Below, piece after piece: positions 1 to 6,132 of a DNA stretch of 7,268 nucleotides. The position numbers were made by a program, and so were the translations under genes. How positions within the stretch are numbered: position 1 is the first letter of the stretch; each line of letters opens with the position of its first letter. The notes beneath the pieces were generated by a model. The model saw only the letters and a list, made by a program, of their open reading frames with translations, ran no database searches and was not told where the DNA came from. The DNA comes from Acidobacteriota bacterium. Its GTDB lineage: Bacteria; Acidobacteriota; Terriglobia; Terriglobales; Acidobacteriaceae. The DNA lies in contig JAKABE010000161.1 in NCBI GenBank assembly GCA_021801945.1, forward strand, positions 1 through 7,268, read 5' to 3'.

Positions 1-744
1 GGTGTCCACGATGATCTTGCGTCCCGTAAGGCCGGTGTCACCCACGGGCCCGCCGATGACGAATCGCCCGGTGGGATTGATGTGGTACTTGGTGTGCTCG
101 TCCAGCCACTTCTCCGGGAGCACGGCCTGGATTACGTGCTTGAGGATGTCGGCGTGCAACTCCTCATTGCTGACGCTCTCGGCATGCTGGGTGCTGATCA
201 CCACGGCATCGATGCGCGCCGGCTTGCCCTTTTCGTCGTACTCGACGGTGACCTGGCTTTTGCCATCGGGGCGCAGGTACGGCAGCTTGCCGCTCTTGCG
301 CACCAGGCTCAGCTGGCGCGTGAGCTTGTGGGCCAGCGAGATGGGCGCGGGCATCAGCTCGGGTGTTTCGTTGGTCGCGTAACCGAACATCATGCCCTGG
401 TCGCCAGCTCCGCCCGTGTCCACGCCTTGCGCGATGTCGCCCGACTGTTTGTTGATGCTCGAAATCACCGCACAGGTGTTGGAGTCGAAGCCATACAGCG
501 CGTTGTCGTAGCCGATGGAGGCTACGACACCCCGCACCAGGGTCTGGAAATCGACGTAGGCGTTGGTGGTGATCTCGCCGGCGATGACCACCAGCCCGGT
601 AGCCGTAAGGGTCTCGGCGGCGACGCGGCTGTAGGGGTCCTGCTCCAGACAGGCGTCCAGAATGGCGTCGGAGATCTGGTCGGCCATCTTATCGGGATGA
701 CCCTCGGTGACGGATTCGGAGGTAAACAAGAAACGGTCGCTCAA
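1..744 (-). CDS. metK: S-adenosylmethionine synthetase (methionine adenosyltransferase), N-terminal part, cut by the left window edge
   Basis: This cytoplasmic enzyme makes S-adenosylmethionine from ATP and methionine and is the cell's main source of methyl donor. Reading the minus strand gives 248 uninterrupted residues that follow the MetK family from its N-terminus. Visible landmarks are [11 protein letters not shown] (residues 13-23, with the ATP-binding His16 and metal-binding Asp18), the family signature [12 protein letters not shown] (112-123), [10 protein letters not shown] (157-166) and [13 protein letters not shown] (231-243). The last visible residues are KIIVDT, so roughly the C-terminal 140 residues, including the usual GGGAFSGKD loop, lie outside the window. 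The start is TTG at 744-742, giving [19 protein letters not shown]. No ATG or GTG fits the conserved N-terminus, and a strong Shine-Dalgarno sits 7 nt upstream. All active-site residues in the visible part are intact. The identity is very secure; only the start codon is inferred. Confidence 0.97.
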   Translation of the reverse strand, partial: MSDRFLFTSESVTEGHPDKMADQISDAILDACLEQDPYSRVAAETLTATGLVVIAGEITTNAYVDFQTLVRGVVASIGYDNALYGFDSNTCAVISSINKQSGDIAQGVDTGGAGDQGMMFGYATNETPELMPAPISLAHKLTRQLSLVRKSGKLPYLRPDGKSQVTVEYDEKGKPARIDAVVISTQHAESVSNEELHADILKHVIQAVLPEKWLDEHTKYHINPTGRFVIGGPVGDTGLTGRKIIVDT

Positions 745-751
745 CTTCGCA

Positions 752-760
752 CTCCTCCCC
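752..760 (-). promoter_or_regulatory. Strong ribosome binding site fixing the TTG start of metK
   Basis: On the minus strand this reads GGGGAGGAG, followed by the 7-nt spacer TGCGAAG and the TTG start at 744-742. The near-ideal complement to the 16S 3' end and ideal spacing support initiation at TTG. The site partly overlaps the short hairpin at 757-769, so its accessibility may be modulated. Confidence 0.85.
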
Positions 761-769
761 TTGCAGGGG
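757..769 (-). other. Short hairpin overlapping the metK ribosome binding site
   Basis: In metK sense the RNA reads CCCCU-GCA-AGGGG: a perfect 5-bp stem with a 3-nt loop whose 3' arm is the first part of the Shine-Dalgarno. An alternative partner for the same G-rich site is CUCCCACCCC (minus strand, 810-801), which could pair with GGGGAGGAG. Two mutually exclusive pairings would be compatible with translational control. The structure is read from the sequence; a regulatory role is inference. Confidence 0.4.
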
Positions 770-1664
770 TTGAATTTGGTGGCTTGCCACGATGGTTGTG
801 GGGGTGGGAGCCGTCCGAAACCGTGTCTCGGCCACCGCGCAAGAGTTGAGGATCGCTCCCCGCCCTGCGTGCCCTGTTGCGATCAGCATAGGCGCCTTTC
901 CAAGCGCCGTTGAGCGGAGGGGCAACAGCCTGGCAACCCTCGTCAAAATGCCCGCAGAAGCTGCCGAAAGCACATTGGAGGATGGAGAACCACCACAAGC
1001 ACACCTACACCCCGCACTTTACCCGGTGGGGCATCTCACTATCCTAATCGCGGCGGGCGGAAGCGCGCAAAGAAACGCAGTGGAAGGGGAGCGATCAGGG
1101 TTCAACTGTGTCCTGAGCCATCTGAAATGCGGCTCCCGAAGGCGCCGGCGTTTGAGGAAATGGTGTACTTCACCGGGATCAAGAGACGTCCAGGCTCCCA
1201 GCAGGCTGCGGTGATTTGCGATGGGCGCGTCTCCAGTACGGCGTTTGCCAAAGGGCGCCAGGGCATCTCTGCCATTGGGGTCCAGCGAACGCGGGTCGCC
1301 AGCTCCGGGTTCCAGCCGGCCAGGAATGAAGCGGTGCTCCGGACCTTCGGGAGAGTGGTTCAAGGACGGGTCGCATCGATCGTTGGGCGGATTTGCGGGT
1401 TGGGCGGAGCTGTGGAACATCCCTCAAGGGCCAAGGCCCGCCCGCTATGCGGCTTTCGCGGCATGGCTGGAGCCGTGCTCTCTTGAAGCGGTATTTATGC
1501 AGCCGGCGCTCGAACGTCTTCGCTTCACGGATTGACGATGCAACATTGGGCAAGGCGGGCCTGTCCTAAAGAACGCGGGACGGGGCAACTGCAGGCAGGA
1601 CGCCCATCGGCGAGGCGCTCAAATGCCATGCCACTGCTTGCAGCGGACCGGGGCGGGAGGGAGC

Positions 1665-2189
1665 TCAGTTACCGAGCCGGGAAAGGATGCGGGACGCGAG
1701 CGCGTGGGCCGAGGAGCAGGCGGAATGCAAGGTGGCCGTGACCGCATCCTTGGGTAGCAGGGTGGGCCACCAGCCGGCGTGAATGCCGAAATAGCGCACG
1801 CTAAAGAAAGCAGCAGTGACCACCATCAGCAGGAGCAGGATGGCGCCGAACCAACGCAGCCGCAATGCCGCGGCATCGTGGCGGAGGATGCGAGCCTTCC
1901 CCACGTTGGAGGCAAAGGCTGTCCAATTGCGATCGTCGTCGATCACCTGGCCGGAGGCGAGATAGGCTTTAAGAAAGCGTTCGGTCCAATCCTGCTGGTC
2001 GAGGCCCAAAGCCGACGCGTAACCGCGGACAATTCCCTTGTTCAAGATGCCGCCGGGAAGAGAGCGAAACTTCTCCTGCTCCAGCGCGACCAGGTGCCGC
2101 TGGCTAATTTTGGTAACCGCCGTAATCTCTTCCAGCGCAATCCCGCGGGTGAGCCGCTCCATGCGCAGGTCTTCACCAAAACTCCCCAT
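1665..2189 (-). CDS. Short RodZ-like membrane protein with an N-terminal helix-turn-helix
   Basis: The 174-residue protein begins with a RodZ-type HTH (HTH_25/Xre-like): GEDLRMERLTRG (5-16), LEEITAVTKISQRHLVALE (19-37), FRSLPGGILNKGIVRGYAS (41-59) and LGLD (61-64). This is the classic order of this domain. A charged linker follows, then one hydrophobic membrane segment at about 113-131 preceded by Arg residues (inside-positive). Only about 43 residues come after it. In characterised RodZ proteins the cytoplasmic HTH binds MreB and a large periplasmic domain (DUF4115-type) follows the membrane segment. That last domain is absent here. A role in cell shape or envelope organisation is therefore an inference from the HTH plus membrane layout. 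The ATG at 2189 precedes the conserved domain by only a few residues and has no obvious Shine-Dalgarno; the next Met (residue 10) would cut into the HTH. A promoter lies 45 bp upstream. It could also be a membrane-anchored transcription regulator. Confidence 0.8.
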   Translation of the reverse strand: MGSFGEDLRMERLTRGIALEEITAVTKISQRHLVALEQEKFRSLPGGILNKGIVRGYASALGLDQQDWTERFLKAYLASGQVIDDDRNWTAFASNVGKARILRHDAAALRLRWFGAILLLLMVVTAAFFSVRYFGIHAGWWPTLLPKDAVTATLHSACSSAHALASRILSRLGN

Positions 2190-2201
2190 CTGCGACCGGA
2201 A

Positions 2202-2218
2202 ACGGGTAGAAAGCCCGT
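2202..2218 (-). other. Small inverted repeat in the leader of the RodZ-like gene
   Basis: The arms ACGGG (2202-2206) and CCCGT (2214-2218) flank a 7-nt loop, 12 nt upstream of the ATG at 2189. The element lies within the short leader predicted from the promoter at 2234-2262. It could be a hairpin affecting translation or an operator half-site pair. There is no further evidence for a function. Confidence 0.3.
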
Positions 2219-2233
2219 AACAAAATCACCAAC

Positions 2234-2262
2234 ACGATAAACCAGGCTTTCAAGCTCGTCAA
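2234..2262 (-). promoter_or_regulatory. Probable sigma70-type promoter of the RodZ-like gene
   Basis: On the minus strand, TTGACG (2262-2257, 5 of 6 consensus bases) is separated by exactly 17 bp from TATCGT (2239-2234, 4 of 6). Transcription would begin near 2227 and give a leader of about 38 nt. The position directly upstream of the gene and the ideal spacing make it the best promoter in the window. The neighbouring 2280-2300 stretch is the most AT-rich part of this intergenic region but gives no clear plus-strand promoter. Confidence 0.55.
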
Positions 2263-2478
2263 AGGGATTTTCGAGGTTTCTGCATTAATAATTAGGTACA
2301 TCTCGGGAAAAAGATACAAGTGACCCGGGGAGACAACCGTTAACAGTCCCAGTTTGGAACCGGTCACGCGGCCGCGTCAAGTACTGAACCGGAGGCGCGG
2401 CGGGGTCAAAGAAACCGCAGCTGATACCCTGGAGGCAGGGGATTTTCGAGTCACTCCGCCCAGGATCAGTGCACAAGA

Positions 2479-3582
2479 ATGAATAAGCTCATCTTCGCCA
2501 ATTTGTTTCATCGTCCGCTGCGATCGGTTATCAGCGTGTGCGCGGTGGCCATTGAAGTGGTCATGATTCTATCCATTGTGGGCATTTTCATGGGCATGCT
2601 CAACGACCAAAAGACCCGCACCAACGGCATCGGGGCGGATTTGGTGCTGCGGCCGGCCAATTCGAGCTTTTTGAACGGGGTAAGTGGAGCGCCGATCCCG
2701 GTCAAGCTGGCCGACTATCTAGGCGGACTGCCGCATGTGGCGATTGCCTCGCCGGTGTTTACCCAATTCAGCATGAGCGGCGGCGTGGAGACGATTTACG
2801 GCATCGAATACAAGAGTTTCAACGCGATGCGGCCCTTTGTATTTCTTTCTGGAGGCCCCTTTCAAGGGCCGTATGACGTGATCATCGATAACGTGTTTGC
2901 GCGCACTGACCACGGCTATCATGTGGGAGATTGGGTCACCATTCTGCGCCACAAGTTTCGCATCTGCGGGATCGTGGAGAGCGGCAAAGGCGGGCGCAAG
3001 ATGATCCCGCTGGCGACGATGGAAGAATTGACGGGCGACGAGGGAAAGGCCTCGATCATTTACATCAAGAGCGACAACCCGGCCAATATTGGAGCGATTG
3101 AGCGGGAGATTGAAGCTACTCCCGGAATGCAAAACTATCGTGTGATGACGCTAGCTGATCTCATCTCCCTCTATACGCCCTCGCGCTTGCCCGGGTTCGA
3201 TCAGGCTCTGGATGTGGTGATCGCGATTGCCGTGATCGTGGGTTTCCTGGTGATCTTTGAGACCATGTACACGGCGGTTCTGGAGCGGACGCGGGAGATT
3301 GGAATTCTGAAGTCGCTGGGCGCTTCAAAGCCAATGATTGTGAGTATCGTGCTGCGCGAGTGTTCGGTGCTAGCCGTGATTGGAGTGCTGCTTGGCATTG
3401 GAGGCACATTGGGCGTGCGGGCCATTCTTGAAGAGGCTTTTCCGACCATCGGCCTGGAATTGACGGTGGGTTGGATCTTCCGGGGAGCGGCGATTGCCTT
3501 GGTGGGAGCGGTTTGCGGCGCGTTGTATCCCTCCTGGATAGCGGCGCGCAAGGATGCGATCGAGGCGCTGGCTTATGAATAG
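2479..3582 (+). CDS. FtsX/MacB-family ABC transporter permease
   Basis: This inner-membrane protein of 367 residues has the standard four-helix FtsX layout. Membrane segment 1 is at about 17-41, and an extracytoplasmic MacB-type domain covers about 44-235. Segments 2 (about 243-266), 3 (288-312) and 4 (333-355) follow. The coupling region after segment 2, ERTREIGILKSLGASK (269-284), and the C-terminal PSWIAARKDAIEAL (351-364) are typical of FtsX-like permeases and contact the ATPase. Members work with a LolD/MacB-type ATPase. They extrude or extract lipids, lipoproteins, peptides or antibiotics, or transmit force to envelope enzymes. No ATPase gene adjoins it here: the upstream neighbour is a divergent RodZ-like gene and the downstream neighbour a dehydratase. 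The partner must therefore be encoded elsewhere and the substrate cannot be assigned. The ATG has a poor ribosome site (an AGGA about 13 nt upstream), but the N-terminal HRPLRS then hydrophobic pattern supports this start. Confidence 0.9.
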   Translation: MNKLIFANLFHRPLRSVISVCAVAIEVVMILSIVGIFMGMLNDQKTRTNGIGADLVLRPANSSFLNGVSGAPIPVKLADYLGGLPHVAIASPVFTQFSMSGGVETIYGIEYKSFNAMRPFVFLSGGPFQGPYDVIIDNVFARTDHGYHVGDWVTILRHKFRICGIVESGKGGRKMIPLATMEELTGDEGKASIIYIKSDNPANIGAIEREIEATPGMQNYRVMTLADLISLYTPSRLPGFDQALDVVIAIAVIVGFLVIFETMYTAVLERTREIGILKSLGASKPMIVSIVLRECSVLAVIGVLLGIGGTLGVRAILEEAFPTIGLELTVGWIFRGAAIALVGAVCGALYPSWIAARKDAIEALAYE

Positions 3583-3685
3583 CGCGGCGAATGGTCTGCG
3601 CCGTATTGGCCAGGAGCTTCGGCGGGGATTTTGAAGAATCGGCTTGCCGGGCTGGCCGCGGGCGAGCGGCGAGCGGAAGACGATT

Positions 3686-3691
3686 GGGGAG
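3686..3691 (+). promoter_or_regulatory. Ribosome binding site deciding the dehydratase start
   Basis: GGGGAG lies 4 nt before the ATG at 3696. The reading frame is open 35 codons further upstream to an ATG at 3591. That extension has no such site and reads as low-complexity Arg/Gly/Ala sequence unlike the family, so 3696 is preferred. Confidence 0.6.
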
Positions 3692-3695
3692 CGGC

Positions 3696-4709
3696 ATGAG
3701 ATCCGAGGCAGGGCAACTGGTTTCTTTGGAGGCCATCCGCGCGGCGGCGGGGCGCATTGCGCCAATGGCGATGAAGACGCCGCTGGTGCGTGCGGCGTTT
3801 CCAGGCCTTTCCGGCTACGGTTTTCCCAGGGAGATCTGGCTGAAGGCGGAGAACCTGCAGCCGGTGGGCGCCTTCAAGCAGCGGGGAGCGGCAAACAAGA
3901 TTCTGCAACTGACGGGGGAGCAGATCCGGCGCGGTGTGATCACCTATTCGAGCGGGAACCATGCTCAGGCGGTGGCCTATGCGGCGCGCCAGGTGGGAGC
4001 CAAGGCGGTGATCGTGATGCCCTCGAATGCGCCGGCGATCAAGCGTGCCGCGACCCTGGGGCTGGGCGCGGAGGTTGTGGATGTGGGCGTGGCGTCGAGC
4101 GAGCGGCTGGCCAAGGCCGAGGAACTGGTGCGCGAGCACGGCTACAGCATGATTCCGCCTTACGACGACGAACAGATCATCGCGGGCCAGGGGACGTGTG
4201 GGCTGGAGATCATTGAAGAGCTGCCGGATGTGGACCTGGTGCTGTCACCGGTTTCGGGTGGCGGGCTGCTGAGCGGCATTGCCACGGCCGTGAAGTCGGC
4301 GGCGGCGGATGCGCGCAAGGTGAAGGTCTTCGGGGTGGAGCCGGAGCTGGCCGGCGACACGGCGGAGAGCTTTCGCAGCGGCAAGATTGTGACCTGGGCG
4401 GCGGAGCTGACCAGCCGGACCATCGCCGACGGCTTGCGCACGCAGAGCGTGGGTGTACGGAATTTTGCCCATATTCAGGTTTTTGTAGACGGCATCGTTA
4501 CCGTAACCGAGGCCGAGATCCGCGCCGCGATGCGGGCGATTATGAGTGCGACGCGGCTGGTTCCGGAGCCGAGCGGGGCTGCCGCCACGGCGGCGCTGCT
4601 CTTCCATGGGGAGGAGCTGCCGGCTTACCGGAAGGCGGTGGCCGTGGTGAGCGGAGGCAACGTGGACCCGGCGCTGCTGGCCAGCGTGCTTACCGAACGG
4701 GCGGAATAG
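3696..4709 (+). CDS. PLP-dependent threonine/serine dehydratase (threonine ammonia-lyase family, no ACT domain)
   Basis: This cytoplasmic fold-type II PLP enzyme probably converts threonine to 2-oxobutyrate and ammonia, and/or serine to pyruvate. The Schiff-base lysine is Lys61 in VGAFKQRGAANK (57-68). The substrate loop is SSGNHAQ (85-91), the phosphate-binding glycine loop is SGGGLLSG (187-194), and the PLP-ring region is SGGN (319-322). The metal-site pattern E-x3-A-x-D (Glu215, Ala219, Asp221 in EPELAGD) matches the divalent-cation site known from eukaryotic serine racemase and related dehydratases. At 337 residues it equals the short catabolic TdcB-type length and ends without the regulatory ACT-like domain of biosynthetic IlvA. 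Feedback inhibition by isoleucine is therefore not expected. It begins 113 bp after the permease and ends 13 bp before the next gene, with which it probably forms an operon. Exact substrate preference (threonine, serine, or serine racemisation) cannot be read from sequence; the family is secure. Confidence 0.92.
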   Translation: MRSEAGQLVSLEAIRAAAGRIAPMAMKTPLVRAAFPGLSGYGFPREIWLKAENLQPVGAFKQRGAANKILQLTGEQIRRGVITYSSGNHAQAVAYAARQVGAKAVIVMPSNAPAIKRAATLGLGAEVVDVGVASSERLAKAEELVREHGYSMIPPYDDEQIIAGQGTCGLEIIEELPDVDLVLSPVSGGGLLSGIATAVKSAAADARKVKVFGVEPELAGDTAESFRSGKIVTWAAELTSRTIADGLRTQSVGVRNFAHIQVFVDGIVTVTEAEIRAAMRAIMSATRLVPEPSGAAATAALLFHGEELPAYRKAVAVVSGGNVDPALLASVLTERAE

Positions 4710-4722
4710 CGTCGTTTGGACT

Positions 4723-5763
4723 ATGATCTTTGCTGTGATGAAGCCCCGAATCCACGTCGCCGTGGCCCTGGGGTGCGGTTTGGCGCTGGCGTGTGCCGCG
4801 CTGCCGGGGCGCGGCCAAGGGCCGAACCGGCAACAGGGGGTGCAACTGGCCGGTCCTCGCGCTACTCCTCTGAACATTACCTGGCTTTACCTCCAGCCGG
4901 ACACCAATTCGCAGAAGATTTCCCAGATCCAGATCGGCCGCGAGATGGTGGTGATGAGCAAGAGCGGTCCCTGGTTCAATGTGGAAGCCAATACCGACCG
5001 GGAGCGGGACTACGAGGACCGGGATACGCCGATGGTGGGCGGCGACAATCGCCCGCCGGCGCTGTCGGGGTGGATGCGGGCCAAGGGCATTGTGGAGGAG
5101 ACCACGCCGGGGGGCGACCAGGTTCTGATGGGCGCGGCGGCCAACGAAGAGGCCCTGGCCGCGGATCCCAAGGGTCCGCCCAATGCGGCGCAGGCCGCGC
5201 GCCTGCTCTACACCCGGCTCTACGAGATGTTTCCGAACTCGCCGCTGGCAGCCGAAGCGCGGTGGCGGGCCGCCGATATTCAGTGGCAGATTGACATGGC
5301 CGACAACGCCTCGTTGCGCTCGTCCTCAGAGAAGGACGACTTTTTTCGCCAGGAGATGAATGAAGGCCCGCTGAAGAAGGTGATCAAGCTCTATCCGCGC
5401 ACCCGCTGGGCCGCACTTGCGGCTTACGACCTGATCGGCGACAAACTCTGCGGAGATTGGCAGAGCTCGGTGAAGTGCCCGGCAAAAGAGGCGCAGCTCT
5501 ACGAGCGCTACGCCGAGCAGTATCCGGATGGGCCGCGCACGGCGCACGCTGTCTACGAGGCTGTCTACCGCATGGCGGTGCTTACGGATATGTATGCCGC
5601 CAACGGAGACAAGAAGCAGAGCGATGAGGCCCACGAGCAAGCCCGCACGCTGGACGCCTGGTTGAAGGCCCATTTTGCCAGCTCGGACTATGCTTACCGG
5701 GCCGGGGCCATGGTCTACAAACTGGATCAGGGCGTGCCAGTGTTCGGGGTGGATCTGGAGTGA
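4723..5763 (+). CDS. Exported protein with SH3-like domain and C-terminal helical (TPR-like) repeats, function unknown
   Basis: The 346-residue protein starts with a signal-peptide-like stretch: KPR (7-9), then hydrophobic VAVALGCGLALACAAL (12-27). The cysteines there do not make a standard lipobox, so Sec cleavage to the periplasm is likelier than lipidation. Residues about 50-125 look like a bacterial SH3 domain: WLYLQPDTNSQKISQIQIG (54-72), then GPWFNVEA (82-89), then SGWM (115-118). The usual last turn is split by a charged insert of about 20 residues (93-112). Residues about 155-320 are Ala- and Tyr-rich helices with repeat-like phrases (LYEMFPNSPLAAEARW, LYPRTRWAALAAYDL, YAEQYPDGPRTAHAVY), resembling TPR proteins of envelope assembly. 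Two cysteines (243 and 252) could form a disulfide. ATG 4723 and ATG 4738 are both possible starts; neither has a good Shine-Dalgarno. It follows the dehydratase by 13 bp. A scaffold or peptidoglycan-associated role is inference; I do not recognise a named family. Confidence 0.8.
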   Translation: MIFAVMKPRIHVAVALGCGLALACAALPGRGQGPNRQQGVQLAGPRATPLNITWLYLQPDTNSQKISQIQIGREMVVMSKSGPWFNVEANTDRERDYEDRDTPMVGGDNRPPALSGWMRAKGIVEETTPGGDQVLMGAAANEEALAADPKGPPNAAQAARLLYTRLYEMFPNSPLAAEARWRAADIQWQIDMADNASLRSSSEKDDFFRQEMNEGPLKKVIKLYPRTRWAALAAYDLIGDKLCGDWQSSVKCPAKEAQLYERYAEQYPDGPRTAHAVYEAVYRMAVLTDMYAANGDKKQSDEAHEQARTLDAWLKAHFASSDYAYRAGAMVYKLDQGVPVFGVDLE

Positions 5764-5995
5764 GCGGAGGCGGTTCTGGGGGCGCTTGCGGCAGGGCGCG
5801 AGGGCCTGGCGGGAGGGATCTTTCGTCCGCCTAACCGGATGCCGGTGGTTGTGCGTCCGGTGATTCCGCTGTGCAGAGTGAGAAGCAGCCGATGGCGCGC
5901 GGATCCGGTCGACCGGGCGGCTTCCCGCAGGATCTCGAATGCGGGGCTGGCGCGGTTATCTTCTCAATTGTCAGACCGTTATGAGCATCGTTGGC

Positions 5996-6024
5996 TTGGG
6001 CGCGCGCATGGGTTCGCGTATTAG
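5996..6024 (+). promoter_or_regulatory. Possible sigma70-type promoter of the tandem HhH gene
   Basis: TTGGGC (5996-6001) and TATTAG (6019-6024) are separated by exactly 17 bp. Each matches four consensus bases. Transcription would start near 6031, leaving a leader of about 100 nt before the GTG start at 6133. Confidence 0.35.
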
Positions 6025-6119
6025 GATTCATGTAGTTTCCAGCAATTGTTGCGGGTTATCCCTCCGATGGAAGCAGGGATTTCGGATGGGGCGGGGCTTG
6101 AGCCAGAGCAGTCGAAGGT

Positions 6120-6125
6120 GGAGGA
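6120..6125 (+). promoter_or_regulatory. Ribosome binding site deciding the GTG start of the HhH gene
   Basis: GGAGGA is followed by a 7-nt spacer and GTG at 6133. Competing in-frame starts (TTG 6046, ATG 6067, ATG 6148) lack a comparable site. Starting at 6133 also puts the hydrophobic signal stretch right at the N-terminus. Confidence 0.7.
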
Positions 6126-6132
6126 CGGAGCG

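Larger units (their letters stand above)
745..1664. other. Long intergenic region between the RodZ-like gene and metK; no convincing gene, structured metK-proximal part
   Basis: About 920 bp lie between two minus-strand genes. Several open frames cross the region on both strands, as expected in GC-rich DNA. None has a recognisable product, and none stands out by ribosome binding site. The metK-proximal part (about 750-955) holds candidate RNA structures in metK sense. One is a CCGAG/UUCGG hairpin (831-815) with a 7-nt loop. Another is a GAGGG/CCCUC stem (941-937 with 921-917) containing two copies of GUUGCC, with a competing GGGCA/UGCCC pairing (953-949 with 924-920). A weak sigma70-like pair for metK, TTGCGC/18 nt/TAGGAT, can be read on the minus strand near 1072-1043, but it is not convincing. 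Farther left-facing sequence (about 1100-1660) shows no tRNA T-loop, no RNase P or SRP RNA signature, and nothing else I can name. Confidence 0.6.
5764..6132. other. Intergenic region of 369 bp between the SH3/helical-repeat gene and the HhH gene
   Basis: No credible gene is seen. The region contains a short hairpin ACCGG-ATG-CCGGT (5834-5846), about 70 nt after the preceding stop. It lacks a following T-run, so it is a poor terminator. It also contains a perfect 12-bp palindrome CCGGTCGACCGG (5905-5916). A possible promoter for the downstream gene lies at 5996-6024, in the least GC-rich part. Confidence 0.6.

Noticed and set aside
82..849. Long plus-strand open frame over metK
   Set aside because: It is the antisense shadow of metK, whose conserved motifs read on the minus strand.
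901..944. SAH riboswitch in metK sense, suggested by the ending CGGCGCUU
   Set aside because: The required GAGGAGCGCUGC segment and its pseudoknot with the 3' GCGCU are absent.
880..1000. SAM-I riboswitch on the plus strand, suggested by GGAGGG then GGCAACC (916-938)
   Set aside because: The GGCCC pseudoknot partner and normal spacing are missing, no matching closing stem was found, and no plus-strand gene follows for about 1.5 kb. It is kept only as a lookalike in the findings.
1360..1378. tRNA-like T-loop GGTTCAAGGAC
   Set aside because: The conserved C closing the T-loop is absent and no acceptor or anticodon stem fits around it.
1019..1553. Overlapping open frames on both strands (1127-1486 plus, 1019-1420 minus, 1179-1553 minus)
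   Set aside because: No recognisable motif, no good ribosome site, and such frames are expected by chance in GC-rich DNA.
3591..3695. 35-codon N-terminal extension of the dehydratase
   Set aside because: Arg/Gly/Ala-rich, unlike the family N-terminus, with no ribosome site; the ATG at 3696 has one.
5675..6031. Small open frames in the gap before the HhH gene
   Set aside because: They have no recognisable content and overlap each other on opposite strands; nothing supports translation.
6046..6132. TTG or ATG starts further upstream for the HhH protein
   Set aside because: They lack a Shine-Dalgarno and would place a charged, non-signal stretch before the hydrophobic segment.
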